A stretch of DNA of 64,000 nt, from the NCBI GenBank assembly GCA_932294295.1, contig OW028577.1:2632001-2696000 (forward strand), written 5' to 3'. Under the pieces are notes generated by a model. It made no database searches. It worked only from the letters and a program-made list of their open reading frames with translations, and had not been told where the DNA came from. Numbering within the stretch: position 1 is the first letter of the stretch; each line of letters starts with the position of its first letter. Source of the DNA: Alitta virens. Taxonomy: Eukaryota > Annelida > Polychaeta > Phyllodocida > Nereididae. Below are positions 36,101 through 46,023 of the stretch, piece by piece. The translations under genes were made by a program, and so were the position numbers.

Positions 36101-39100
36101 TTAAAAAATGATAAACTTAGATTTATAACCAAATACAACAAACTGTACTATGTAAGTGTGTGATTGCAATGTTACTAGTGTAGATGCTCTTTTCTTTTAA
36201 AGCAAGGGTCAAGCAATTGCAATCAAATGCTGATCAGTGTGGTTCTTGATTGATTACAATAAGTTAAATGCAGAGAGGGTGGATGATGCTAATATAGTCT
36301 GTGCTTTCTCATGTCAATAATTCTATTTATGAAATTGTTTTCAAAACTTTGTCATATTGCTTTCAATGTCTATTATGTGCACTTTCTTTTTATTTCATTT
36401 ACATGTATTTTATACGATTCCATCTAAATTGTACAGTTTTTCCACACCTCACATTTTCTTATAAAAGGGAGTTAAAAAGAAAAACCAGCAAATAAAAATT
36501 GCAATTAAATGCTGACCAATGTGGTTCTTGTTTGATTGCAGTCAGATAAATGGAGGATGCCAATAACCAATACTTTCTCATGCTAATAACTTGACTTTAG
36601 TCTGATAAATGTGGAGAGGGCGGAGGATACCAATAATAAATACTTCTTCGTGATATCAATTGCTATTCAATGCTAGATGGTAGTCTGTAGTCAATTTATT
36701 ACTTGTTAAGCCTAAATGATGGTAATCTGTAGTCAATCTATTACTTGTTAAGCCTAAATGATGGTAGTCTGTAGTAAATTTATTACTTGTTAAGCCTAAA
36801 TTATGGTAATCTGTAGTCAATTTATTACTTGTTAAGCCTAAATGATGGTAGTCTGTAGTAAATTTATTACTTGTTAAGCCTAAATTATGGTAATCTGTAG
36901 TCAATTTATTACTTGTTAAGCCTAAATGATGGTAGTCTGTAGTAAATTTATTACTTGTTAAGCCTAAATGAGGAGAAGGTGAATGACACCAATAGTCGAT
37001 GCTTTCTCATTTTATCAATTGCAATTAAATGTTGATCAGCGTGATTCTTACTTGATTGCAGTCAGATAAACGTGGAGAGGGTGGAGGACCTCGACTCAAT
37101 CTGTGAGGAGCTCCTTGGAATGCCTTTGCTCCTCAGAGTCTGGGCTGAACACATACAGACCAACGAATTCGCCGCCAACGCGGTCAAGTGGGAAGGTCAG
37201 TCAGTCTCAAATTCCCAGCAATATCACTTACTACAAATTGAAGAGATTGCCTATGATGATTATTACCATAGTGAAACAATTTCATGTGATTTCAGGAGAC
37301 CTGGCCCTGCTGGTGGACACATCACATCCCATGATTCGCCCTGACCTGGAAAAAGGTCTGGAAAGATGTCGTAAAATCCTCCAGTCACGAGGTCTCTTCT
37401 GTTTACAGGTAGGACTTGCAATGAACTTACAGGTTGGCAAGAATGTTTTGAAAACTATGAATTAGTTAAGCAGGTTTTGCCATGGGCAGACTGGCTAGGT
37501 CTTGTTGACATGGTCTTCCAAAGGAATGACTCATTCACAAGGTTTTTCCATAGATGGACAGACAGGTTCACAGTTAGGTCTTCCAAATAAGTAGGTCTTC
37601 CTAAGTCCAAGTGGGCTAGTCTTGCAACAGTTGCTTTACATGTAGATCTTGGAATGGACAGACTGGATTTAATAAGGTTGCACACTCTGGTTCACAAGGC
37701 AGTCTTGCAATATAATAATGGAAAAACAGTGGATACATAATCTTACAATTTAAATTCTGACTTACAGTGTTAGTCTTGCAATGAAAGGACCAGTTTACAT
37801 CTTGCAATGGACAAACTTTCATTTTACCAAAATGTCTTCCAATGGATGGCTTTGTTTACAAGTGCATACCGCAATTGATGGACTGGTTTAAAAGTAAATA
37901 AACTTTCTTACCTAGGGTTAGGGTAGTCTACCGCTGGATGACAAATGCATATTGCAATCGAAAAACTGGTTTAAAGTATGTCTTGAAACAGAGTCTTTTT
38001 TCATATGTGTATCTTGCAATGGATGGACTGGTTTACAAGTTTGTTCAGCGACGTATGTATCAGTTTTGCAATAGGGCCTGCAAGCAGAAGCTGACTCTTC
38101 AGTGTTGGAGAGCAGAAAATGTCATCAAAGCGGGGCGGAGCGCCATAGTAATGAATAGAGTTGGTCAGAACAAAGGTGGATTACTCCTTAAATAATGCAT
38201 ATAAACCAATAATTTCAACTGTCGTGACACAAGGACATCCTAAACTATTCCCGAAAATCAAACATGAACCAAAATACTCGCTAGATTTTTAGTTAATGGC
38301 TAGTGGACAAATTTTAACAAATGGCCATCTCTCACCACGCTGTAAATATCCGTGATTTTAAGTAAATTCTGGCTTATTTCCCTCTGACAACACTTGAAAC
38401 CTACTTATAACCTACTTATGCATGACTTTCCTTACTATATTGGTGTTTATTTATCAATAAATGTCCGTAATAAGTTATTAAAGCATTCCTATGCCACGCC
38501 ATTGCACTACGCGTACTGGGCGCTTGTTGCCAAAGCAGCTGTGGACAGCGCGTTTTACACGATTCCACACATGTAGGAATACTTAACTTGCAGGCCCTAT
38601 TGATGAACTAGTTTCCAAGTCTGTATTGCAGTGGAATAATTGGTTTAAAATTCATAATGCGCTCAACAGTTAGATAAAAATTAGTAAACACACGATCATG
38701 TATCAATTTCAATATTAGTTAGTTAGGTTAGTTAGTGTTATTGTTTAACGCCTCATCAGCATCTGAGTGGGCTATGTAGAGCCTCTCTTGGGTAAGATTG
38801 ATTTTCTATAGTTGTTAGTAGAAACCAGAAGCATGGAAAAAATCAATAATTGTCGGCGTTGGATAGCTGGAGCAGCTTGTGCAATGCGCACTGTCCTGTT
38901 TTAGCCACTGGGGATAGAGGACTTCACCCCAAGTGTTTCCACCCTCGCCGCGTAGGAGGCCCAGGACCTTCGAGGGCTCAATATTAGTCTACCAATGGAT
39001 GGACAGGTTCACAAATGCATATTGCAATTGAAAGACTGGTTTGAAAGTTGTCTTGAAATGGAGAGGCTTATTTCTTATCTACACCAATGTATATCTTGCA

Positions 39101-42086
39101 ATGGACTAGTTTACAAGTTTTATGGCAATGCATGCATCAGTTTAATGGTCAAATGGCTAACAAGTAGTTTTTGGAAAGGTTAGGTTTTCTCAATAGGTGC
39201 AAAATTTGTACACCTATCTAAAGTCAGCACAATAGTAGTATATGTGGGACTCCTCGCAGGTACTGCACCACCATGAGAACATAGTAAATACTATTCTTAT
39301 TAACAGTTTTTAATTAATATTTGTAGATTGATTTTGGGCCAGCCATCACCAAGTGGCTGAAGACAGTTTTCCCAAGAGGGTGCTGTACTCTGTCCAGCAT
39401 AAGAAGCCACAAGGCTCGTCTCTACATCACCAACTTCCGTAAACCTGAGCACTGTTTTGACTGCAACGCCATCTGGTATCTGTTCTTTGGACCGTGCTGG
39501 GTTCTTTCTGCTCCTTTCTACAAGGTATTAATCAACAATATCTTTTCGTATAACATATTTCTCACTTCTTGAAGTTTTAACATAGACCCTAACATATGAG
39601 CCTATAACATATAAGCCTATGCCTTGCTGTAGCTTTACAGACGACTCAAGTGCTGTGACATCATCATCTGCCCCATGACCAACATCGTTCGCCGAAGCTT
39701 CTTGCCAAGTGGCAAGGTGGTAGAGATCACCAGATGTAAGTTCTTTCTTCAACTGAATCAAAGTAAATTATTCAAATTAAGAAACGTAATCAGTAAAATT
39801 ATTAATTAATTTCAATTTATCTTTTGAAAGAATGCTGCAAAGCACAAACTGTAGATAGATAATTAATTGAAATTTAATGATTTGTGAATCTAATCAATCT
39901 GCTCTTCAACATTAAGCACTTGTAACATCAATTGCTTGATTTGAAGCAGCTTCTCATCAAACATTCTCTAACGTGTGACTTGTAATCTACAACTTAACAA
40001 TGCTTATACAGCATGTGGTCATTGAGTTCGCTTCATTTCCATTATTTAGCATTTATAACGAGCATAATGCTGTCTAAAACGAATGTAAGTGCTGCCATCT
40101 GTGCATTATGGGCGTGACTAGTGGCATTGACCAATGCGCCCCCTTGTGTATTGCAGAGTGGAATTCTCTGCAGTGGCCCTAGCTCAATTCATGGCGCGTA
40201 ACTTGTGTGCTATCTCACTTCTCTGTTCTTCTAGCTAACAGCAGAGGACTTTTACTCCAGGATGACAGCTGAGGTTGCTAAGACAACGGTAGAGGTAAAC
40301 TGACAGACAATGGATCCCCTCCAAATATTTCAGCACCTGTTTTGCATGTCATGTTGATTTGATCCACACACTGTTCTTCCCCTTCATGTTCCGGGAAGAG
40401 GCGAGAAACAACTACCCATTGTCAAAGGTTACATATATAATAACCATGGAAACAAAGTAATATGATAATTTCCAGAGCATACTAGCCGAGGCGATGTTTA
40501 CAGGACAGCAGCGCAGTGTCAAATGAAGACAAATTAGCATGACGCGGTTATATAGCGCGGGCATATATGTTAGCGGAAGATCAACACAATCTGTTCGATG
40601 AGCTATCATTGCTTTTTGCCGCCGCCAACCTACCTGCCTAGCTCACTTAATATTTGGTCTATTTCGATCCGAAAACATGTATGGAATCAGAATGAGCTAT
40701 ACTTAACGATGGACTACTGCTCTGTTACGTTAGTTTCATTTTCAAAGATGTGAGTTGGGCGACGTTCTTCATGACGCTCGCCATTCCTACCTTTCTTAAT
40801 ATTTGGTTTATTTTCCACCAATTAAAAGCTTAAGGGCTTTATTATACGAAGAAAACATCAATTTTAATGTATGTAGCCTCTTTGTTACATCAGATTACTT
40901 CAAATTCGTGAATCGACGACGCTCTTAATGATGCACATAATGTCGTTTGCTTAGCTGCTCGAGAATCTTTTCTGAAATCTACAATAATAATCGTGGGTCA
41001 CGTGACCATTAAATCAGAGGCTGTGCCTCGGCTTAAAAAATTGGCTGTGAAAAAGTGCATTGACATTTCATATTAGCATAAAGGTGTTGTGCCTGTTGCT
41101 CTCCTTCCTAGGGTTCAGTACATCATCACCATTGTATTCCAGCAGATAACATCCAAGTTTTACATCCATGGTTTCCAAATCATCCTTTATGTTTCTGTTC
41201 ACTGAATTTCCTATTATACTAATGCTGAGCTCATCTCCACAATCACAATGACACAACCACTGGTGTAAGAAGAACCAATTTTACTGTCAGGCTGTACACA
41301 CAATTTCACCAAATTTATAAAATGCTTTACTTTAGTTTTTGGTTAGCTCGTAATGGTGTACCCAAGGGAGGTACAGTGTCACCAATGACTGAAGGTGTAG
41401 TTGTTTGCTGCCTATCTTGCCTTTCTCATGCATCAAGAACATAATATGACAACAGTTTTTTCTTTTTTGATGTTACTGTCTTTACATTGCTTTGTATAGC
41501 GCCATTTTGTCACGTGAGCCGACCCAATACTTCTAGCTTCCCGTTGAAACTAGCAGTTATTTGAGTGTTACATGGTTACATTCCTTTTTATTTGTTGGCT
41601 AGAGTAGAACCACAATTTAATAAGACCCCTTTCTATTTTGAAACCGAGTGGAATTTGAATTTCCTACACGTGTACTAAGTCTGTGTTCATTGCGGAAGTT
41701 GTTCTGACCAGGATTATGTTACTTGTCACCCTGGTGGTTGGAATTTGAGTGACCAGTGTACATCAGATGCTGCCGGTTCACGTAATACACTTGAGTGTCA
41801 CATGATTGGCTTAAAGTTTTTGCTTGAAGTTGTTGACGTTTTGTTTAAGAGCACACACAGTTAATAGCGCCCCCTGCCTATTGGTTGCTGCACCAGCCCT
41901 ATTTGTCAAGAGCTGATTTGTCTTTCCTGGCATAACATGTTGTCATTGCCCTTGTATTTATGACAGGATCTGGGGCCAGTTGAACAGGAGCCGTCATTTC
42001 ATCTTCACTCGACCGACACAGCCCGCGCCTGCCACCTTGGTTGTCTCGCTAGCACCAGCCGCCATAGCACAAGGAACGAGTTGTAG
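18268..42086 (+). CDS. Unrecognised seven-exon, 307-residue protein with hydrophobic Cys-rich segment
   Basis: Exons 18268-18470, 37062-37195, 37296-37408, 39327-39524, 39633-39735, 40242-40294 and 41967-42086 join to 924 nt with matching phases and GT-AG borders. The start is MLSLARDLVKVKSREK. Notable features are VCYWSDFMGNPSVMYDLF in exon 1, an acidic leucine-rich stretch (DLDSICEELLGMPLLLRVW) in exon 2, and a segment at about 198-215 (AIWYLFFGPCWVLSAPFY) followed by LYRRLKCC. A hydrophobic stretch followed by basic and paired Cys residues suggests membrane association with possible palmitoylation, which is inference. Exons 2-5 have clean coding character; the last exon (DLGPVEQEPSF to RNEL) is less certain. 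If exon 6 were read through, the protein would end three codons later after VEVN. I do not recognise the family. The first intron is 18.6 kb and is full of repeats. Confidence 0.75.
20105..20232. repeat. 18-bp minisatellite, about seven units
   Basis: The unit GTTGGACCTCCCAATTCA is repeated about seven times with few changes. Because 18 is a multiple of three, one frame stays open and reads a hexapeptide repeat (IQLDLP), but there is no sign that it is coding. It is in the first intron of the 307-residue gene. Confidence 0.9.
21686..21866 (-). mobile_element. tRNA-derived SINE, family 1
   Basis: The sequence matches the family pattern on the minus strand: a tRNA-like head with box A CTAGCTCAGTGGTAGCATG and box B GGTTCAGTTCC, then the body with GATGGCTGTTTCATCC, ending ACGTAAACTCTAATC. 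It lies in the first intron of the 307-residue gene. A 15-G run lies at 21482-21496 just upstream. Confidence 0.85.
22110..22225 (-). mobile_element. SINE family 2 fragment (3' part)
   Basis: On the plus strand the sequence runs CCAGCTGTCAGAGGCAAACG, GATGATAAGGCTTGGAGTCC and CTCAGCATAGACACTGAGTA. This matches the tail region of the more complete copies at 33200-33370 and 54802-54999. The tRNA head is missing. Confidence 0.65.
22960..23250. repeat. Degenerate GTGTTTATA/TAAACAC repeat, interrupted by a LINE
   Basis: Many short units with GTGTTTATA or TAAACAC cores occur here, continue at 23600-23690 on the other side of the LINE fragment, and reappear at 25820-26110. The array is highly diverged. 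It appears to have been split by later insertions. Confidence 0.6.
23252..23605 (-). pseudogene. LINE 3' end with ORF2 C-terminal remnant
   Basis: The minus frame reads PYANSAFSSNAFTVRGPI and then IWNHLPSDVKCCDNINVF, which matches the RG...W..LP...K....F pattern near the C terminus of non-LTR retrotransposon ORF2. The frame ends at a stop, then 3' UTR runs to a terminal AAATAAATAAATCAATCA near 23252. The copy is truncated at its 5' end. It interrupts the degenerate GTGTTTATA repeat. Confidence 0.75.
24129..24194. repeat. Poly-A and (TA)n microsatellite
   Basis: About 17 A are followed by roughly 16 TA units. The sequence 24195-25370 shows no convincing exon. Confidence 0.9.
25377..25556 (-). 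mobile_element. tRNA-derived SINE, family 1 (well preserved)
   Basis: On the minus strand the head reads GGGGGCCTAGCTCAGAGGTA (box A) and GGGTTCGATTCCCGGTCGAG (box B). The body carries GGATGGCTGTTTCATCC-like sequence and CATGGTCTCTGCCTGTCCTA, and the tail ends ACGTAAAGCCCTAATCACAC. Both internal RNA polymerase III boxes look intact. This is the best reference copy of the family in the window, and it sits in the first intron of the 307-residue gene. Confidence 0.9.
26110..28900. other. Long intronic stretch without recognised genes
   Basis: This stretch of the first intron of the 307-residue gene holds AT-rich sequence and a 13-C run at 28203-28215. The longest frames, near 27251-27755, lack splice context and protein-like conservation cues. 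No RNA gene was recognised. Confidence 0.6.
28908..29128. repeat. Degenerate (AGGAT)n / (GATAG)n array
   Basis: The units TAGGATAGGAT, TAGGCTAGG and TATGATAGG recur for about 220 bp, with the cleanest stretch at 29106-29128. It is a degenerating pentanucleotide repeat. Confidence 0.8.
29930..30470. repeat. Degenerate GGAACACAGCATTCCCTTT minisatellite
   Basis: Over 20 diverged units of about 18-24 bp share the pattern (T)TGGAACACAGCA(T/C)TCCCTTT. Two consecutive larger blocks, each with CAATCACCTTTGGTACA followed by GGTAATTC and CTGTTGGAACACAACACTCC, indicate a higher-order duplication of about 75 bp near 29947-30070. Frames through the array stay open by chance composition and are not judged coding. 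Confidence 0.8.
30215..30233. repeat. Short palindrome CATGGAGT-ATG-ACTCCATG
   Basis: Arms of 8 bp flank a 3-bp centre. The same arms recur in palindromes at 32130-32153 and 50119-50147. Confidence 0.75.
32130..32153. repeat. Palindrome CATGGAGTC-6 nt-GACTCCATG
   Basis: Nine-bp perfect arms share the CATGGAGT core with two other palindromes in this window. The palindrome is flanked by the direct repeat GGTAAGATCA. Confidence 0.75.
32291..32680. repeat. Dispersed duplication, copy A (pairs with 35804-36163)
   Basis: Shared blocks include AAAACTATCT, CATCCCACCCTCCTC, GATGCATTGCAACTCACCCT, a poly-G run, CGTTCCAAGATAATGCGCAG, CTGAGTCTGAGAGAGAAGAT and GGGGATACAGAGCAATGAAA, in the same order and orientation as in copy B. 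Copy A has a 16-G run at 32377-32392 and an expanded GA stretch near 32515. It has no clear TIRs. It is either an unnamed repeat family or a segmental duplication inside the first intron. Confidence 0.85.
32953..33110 (-). mobile_element. SINE family 2 fragment (3' part)
   Basis: GCCAGAGGCAGATGTATGAG, ATGATGAAGCTTAAAG and CTCATCATAGACACGGAGTG match the tail of family 2. It lies 100 bp from the fuller copy at 33200-33370. Confidence 0.65.
33200..33370 (-). mobile_element. tRNA-derived SINE, family 2, with tRNA head
   Basis: On the minus strand the head reads TGGGGTGGCCTAGTGGTTAT (box A-like) and CCCGGGTTCAATTCCTGGTT (box B). The body then has GAGACGTTAAATTGGTGGTC and GTGTCTATGCTGAGGCAAGT, ending near CCCATGGGGTAAATATG. 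This shows that family 2 is also tRNA-derived. It is the most complete family 2 head in the window. Confidence 0.8.
35804..36163. repeat. Dispersed duplication, copy B (pairs with 32291-32680)
   Basis: It is collinear with copy A, with a 12-G run at 35895-35906 and a CTGCTGCAG insertion where copy A has the GA expansion. It sits among the degenerate exon 2 acceptor units. Confidence 0.85.
36674..36970. repeat. 42-bp minisatellite, about seven units
   Basis: The unit contains ATGGTAGTCTGTAGTCAATT followed by TATTACTTGTTAAGCCTAAA. Alternating GTAGTC/GTAATC and AGTCAA/AGTAAA variants indicate a two-unit (84-bp) higher-order period in the middle of the array. The 42-bp unit keeps a minus frame open, giving a 14-residue repeat that is not judged coding. 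It lies 90 bp upstream of the exon 2 acceptor of the 307-residue gene. Confidence 0.92.
37415..38080. repeat. Degenerate repeat with CTTGCAATGGATGGACTGG core
   Basis: Diverged units of about 30-45 bp share GTCTTGCAATGGATGGACTGGTTTACAAG-like sequence (quoted consensus is approximate and longer than any one perfect unit). The array resumes at 38990-39180 after an interruption that includes 38700-38985. It fills most of the third intron of the 307-residue gene. Confidence 0.7.
38700..38985. mobile_element. Possible unclassified interspersed repeat
   Basis: This block interrupts the CTTGCAATGGATGG repeat and is unlike it, with a distinctive GTGTTATTGTTTAACGCCTC start and an ACCCTCGCCGCGTAGGAGG end. 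It has no tRNA boxes or TIRs that I can see. It is called an insertion only because of its position. Confidence 0.35.
40295..41966. other. Sixth intron of the 307-residue gene
   Basis: No mobile element or exon was recognised. It begins GTAAAC and ends TTATGACAG. Confidence 0.5.
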
Positions 42087-43132
42087 CCTGCGCAGATTTG
42101 GTTAGCAACCTCCTGGATTCTAGCTAACTCTCTCAATGACACGCTGGCGTTTCTAAGATTCATTTTCTTTGTGATTAAGTTGTACTTATTTGTACTTAGT
42201 GCATCAACTTGTGTCACACTACTAGGCCACTACAGCTTCGCGCATTGATGCATGGTGACATATCTGGCTGAGACGGTTGAGTATTTTCGCATTGATAGGC
42301 AACTGTAAATTTTCTCTTTGTGCCTGTGTTTTAAAAAGTAGTCTTTGCAACCTAAACAGAGTGAATTTATACACCACAACATGGTATGGCTTGCTTATGT
42401 ATATACAGAATGTTTCATACTGAACTGTTGATTTGTAATTTTAGTTGATTTGATGTGTTGTATTGCCTGCGAGAATGGATGTCAGCTTATTTAAACGAGT
42501 GTGTATCTAGGGATAATTATTACGGCGGGTGTAGCGCATTGTACAGATTCCTAACTACACGCACAAATAAATGAATGCTCATGATAATAATAATTTTAAG
42601 GCCTGTATAGTGAATGGCCTGGCCAGGAATCTCAGCTACTAATAGGGTTGCACTGTAGGGGCCAATGGTGAGTAGAGGGGAGAACCCGGCCGCCATTATG
42701 TTGAGAGGAGCAGGAGGAGGAGGCAGAGGTTGTCATGTTCCTTGCTTTCTTTCAGCTTCTCGCAAGGATATTGCAGTATCCCAAATATACGTGTACAATC
42801 CCTAGGATGTGCCCTGCATCTCCGCGTGCGGATGCTTGTAGTGTCGGACCCCAAACCCATTCCAGTGCATTTCGTTTGCCTTTAACGATTCCGTATTGCA
42901 GACTTGTTTACCTTTGTTCTTCATTGTCCAGCATAACGTCATTAATGTGTACTGTTTCAATCTGTTCAATGATTATTAGGTGTGTGTAGAACATGCTATG
43001 TAGGTCAATGGGTTACAGTTAATAATATGGGAATTATTTTTGCGTTCATTGTATGCTTCCATGATTTTGTGGTTTCATTTTATGCAAAGCAATTTTGTTG
43101 TAAAGCACATTGGTTCAGCATTTTGTAATAAA
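42087..43132 (+). terminator. 3' UTR and polyadenylation signal of the 307-residue gene
   Basis: AATAAA at 43127-43132 follows about 1.04 kb of non-coding sequence after the TAG at 42084-42086. An earlier AATAAA at about 42567 could give a shorter form. No other gene was seen here. Confidence 0.45.
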
Positions 43133-44127
43133 TTATAAGGGTCACCCGATTGAGTTTTGTTCTAATTATCTTTAAACACAAGGTGGCACTGCTGTGCACT
43201 GCCTTTAAGTGCACCTGGAAGCGCCATCTGCTATAATGCAGCACTGGCAGAAATTTGGCCTCAGAGTAGGCTAACTACTGCCACAATCATAAAACAATCG
43301 ATATCATTATGAGAGATTAAAATACTTCAAGTCATACATGTGTCCAGATAAAGAAACCAAACTTACCTGACATATCTAGCTTGGCACTTGTATTGAAAAT
43401 AATTTCAAGTGTAGAGCTATGTGCCTCAAAGCATAATAAATTGCAAATCCTTCTCCCAGGTTCCTCGGAAATTCAGCTCCTCAAGTTAGTTTGATTCTTC
43501 CCAGTTTCAGCCAGAACCGACCTAAACTGCATTAATAAACACGTTTGCATACCTTTTTTTGTCGTTATGTATATGAGTACTGCTCGGTTTACTATGGCAT
43601 CGCACTCAAATATTCAAGTCATAAGAAACGTCTATTTAAGCATTTTCTTAAATTTATGTTTGCTTGTTCATGCTTTTGCCATTCAAGACTATTGCCACCT
43701 AGTTCCACCAAAACTCGCTAGAGGGCTCCGGCGATGTTCTAGCGTGCAACGCCCCTAGTGGATAATAAAATTCACACGGAATAATGCTGCCAAGTCATTA
43801 GTTCTGTCACTTTGATATTTACAATACAAATAAAATAAATCCAAAATGATTCAAAATTCAATAACAAGATGGAGCAAAATATTTACCAATTTTTTACGTC
43901 AACAAAGTCACCTATACGAATTACTGATTGGCCAAGCACTGGATTTTCTGATTGGCTGGACTATTTTTAGTCAGGGGAACACGTTTCGGTCCACGCATTT
44001 CCAGTTAAAGCCTACGATGCGCATGCGGGCTACTGGGAGGAATTCCTCCTGCAAGATGGCAGCCCCTACCTGGGGTTCTGCATTAGCTAGACGCAACGGG
44101 CCAGCAAAAGTGGCGCCACAGTGTGCC

Positions 44128-45190
44128 AATGATAGTGTTCGACTGGGCTTTTTCGTGGAGCACTAACGTTTCGTAAAGCACGAAGTGTATTTCACTGAAG
44201 GTTAACAAAAAAAAGCGTAAATGTTCGTGATGCACAAATGTTCACAAAGAAAAAAGTTTGTAAACTTCTGTAAAACGTAGACACGTGATCATATGTGGGC
44301 AAAAAACGCAGATAGTTACAACCTAAAAAGCTATCCAAATGAAAGAAAATTCTAACTGATGAATTCAACAAAAATTGTCTAGATTGACTAAATTATGAAA
44401 TATCACAGGAATCTACTCGATCGGCTTTGTATACATTTTAGCTAATTATGCATAGGAACGTACTGGAGAGCGTCGCCGATTTGTGACTTCAGAGTCATTT
44501 TTAACAATTGAGATCGCAGTTGTTTCAATTTACACCATAAGCACAAAAAAAAAAATTTGTACAAAAGGAACTTGGAATTTTGAAAATTGTACAAAAATTG
44601 AAGGAGCTGTTTAATAAAATGTATCACAATTGAGTCTTGTTTGTTTTTTGCCAATGGTGACATTCGACTGGGAGTTTTCCGTGAAGTAAGTTTAGGCCAC
44701 GCCCACTTGCGCAGTTGCAATTCCATGCTCTACGTAGATTTCCCAGTCAAATAAAAATTCTTGGAATTTGCCCCTTAACACACTGACAAAAAACAAACAA
44801 GTTTGTTTTGGCCAATGACATGAAAATGAGGCTCAAATGAACGTCATTAGCGTCCTCGCTTCGTGATACATTTTATTAAACAGCTCCTTCAAGTTTCGTC
44901 CGATTTTTTAAATTCCAAGTTCCTTATGTATTATATAAAAATTTATTTGTAGTTCGCTTATGGTGTGAATTGAAACAATTCTGATCTCATTTTTTTTTGT
45001 AAAATGAATCTGAAGATGCGAATCGGCGACACTTCCATTACAGTTTTGCCCACAAATGATCACGTGACTCTGTTTTACAGACTTTTACTCACTTTTTTCT
45101 TCAGGAAGATTTGTAACCTCCAGTTGAATACACTTCGTGCTTTACGAAAAGTGCTCCACGAAAAAGCCCAGTCGAATACTACCAATGACA
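44128..45190. mobile_element. Long imperfect inverted repeat (foldback element)
   Basis: The outer arms share TTCGACTGGGCTTTTTCGTG, CGTAAAGCACGAAGTGTATT and ACGTGATCAT.TGTGGGCAAA. The inner arms share GTTTCAATT.ACACCATAAGC, GGAACTTGGAATTT and GAAGGAGCTGTTTAATAAAA followed by TGTATCAC. The left arm is about 500 bp because it holds about 140 bp absent from the right arm (about 330 bp). A third partial copy of the end motif (CATTCGACTGGGAGTTTTCC) lies at the centre near 44660. No transposase is visible. It lies between the 307-residue gene and RASL12. Confidence 0.85.
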
Positions 45191-45199
45191 TCCACAGGG

Positions 45200-46023
45200 A
45201 TTTTCCCAACGCCTCGTTTTCATTCTGATGCCGGGCATCCCCCCAGCGGCTGTCAAGCATTATCAATGAAATGTGAATTCGAAAATGGCACACTATTAAA
45301 ATTGGAAGAAATCAACCATATCTGAGCGCGATACAATAGAAAAAAGGTATGTCTTAACCTAGAGCAGGTGTATTTCGTGTGGCAAAAGTTTATTAAAAGG
45401 CTAGTTCCCACACAAGCCGAAATTCCATATGTTTTCATCTAGGACGTTGTGGACCGGGGACTTGTAGCTACTTCACGACCATCTTTTGGAAGACTCGCAA
45501 TTAAACCTTCCCAAGAAACTCGGATAGAACTGGGGAGACGGAACTGACTTCACCTGTCTAACTCTAACCCTAACCCTGAACTGACCAGTTTGCCAAAGCA
45601 CCCAGTTTATGGATTATTGTAATTCAACATTATAAGCTTATAACATTGGTCCCAGCATACGAAACTGGACAAAGTTCTGTGTGTTTATTTAAATTATAGA
45701 CTCTGGAGTGGTAATTTAGATCACATATATTATCACGATGATAAGAATGAGTTCTATCAAGCAGTGCTTTGATTTTTTACTATAAGGCAAAAACCATTAA
45801 ATATTCCTAGTGGTCGAACTGACTAAAGCATATATCATCAAACAAGTAATAGATAAAATGTTTAATACAAGGATTAAGCAACTCTGATTGATATTTAATG
45901 AAAAAAGACAATAAGAGCACCATATAAAGTTATCTATTCTCAAAATATTTACATCGAAGGTTCTGCTCCACTTGGTATTGTGACAATACAACCCCAGGGG
46001 GCAGTGTACACTGTGGTACTATA
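45200..46023. other. Intergenic stretch, nothing recognised
   Basis: This is AT-rich sequence with a short CTAACCCTAACCC stretch near 45563, too short to be telomeric. No exon was assigned. Confidence 0.5.

Larger units (their letters stand above)
35661..37090 (+). repeat. Degenerate copies of the exon 2 acceptor region
   Basis: Units starting near 35661, 36211, 36499, 36594 and 36968 share, in order, CAATTGCAATTAAATGCTGATCAGTG, a GATTGCAGTCAGATAAA-type acceptor, GTGGAGAGGGTGGAGGAT and CCAATAGTCAATGCTTTCTC (quoted with gaps between parts). The last unit contains the true acceptor of exon 2 (37062) and the first codons of that exon. Earlier units keep AG at 35707-35708 and 36540-36541 but reach stop codons soon after. 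The unit at 36594 has TTTAG and an open frame for about 20 codons. Confidence 0.8.

Noticed and set aside
36656..36904. Open minus-strand frame with a 14-residue repeat
   Set aside because: The 42-bp unit is a multiple of three, so the frame stays open by construction. It lies in an intron minisatellite.
40235..40272. Alternative exon 6 starting at the first AG (40234)
   Set aside because: It gives a weak 12-residue end. The AG at 40241 keeps a protein-like frame and leads in phase to exon 7.
45563..45578. Telomere-like CTAACCCTAACCC
   Set aside because: It is only about two units long, as is GGGTTAGGG near 37915, and there is no other sign of a chromosome end.
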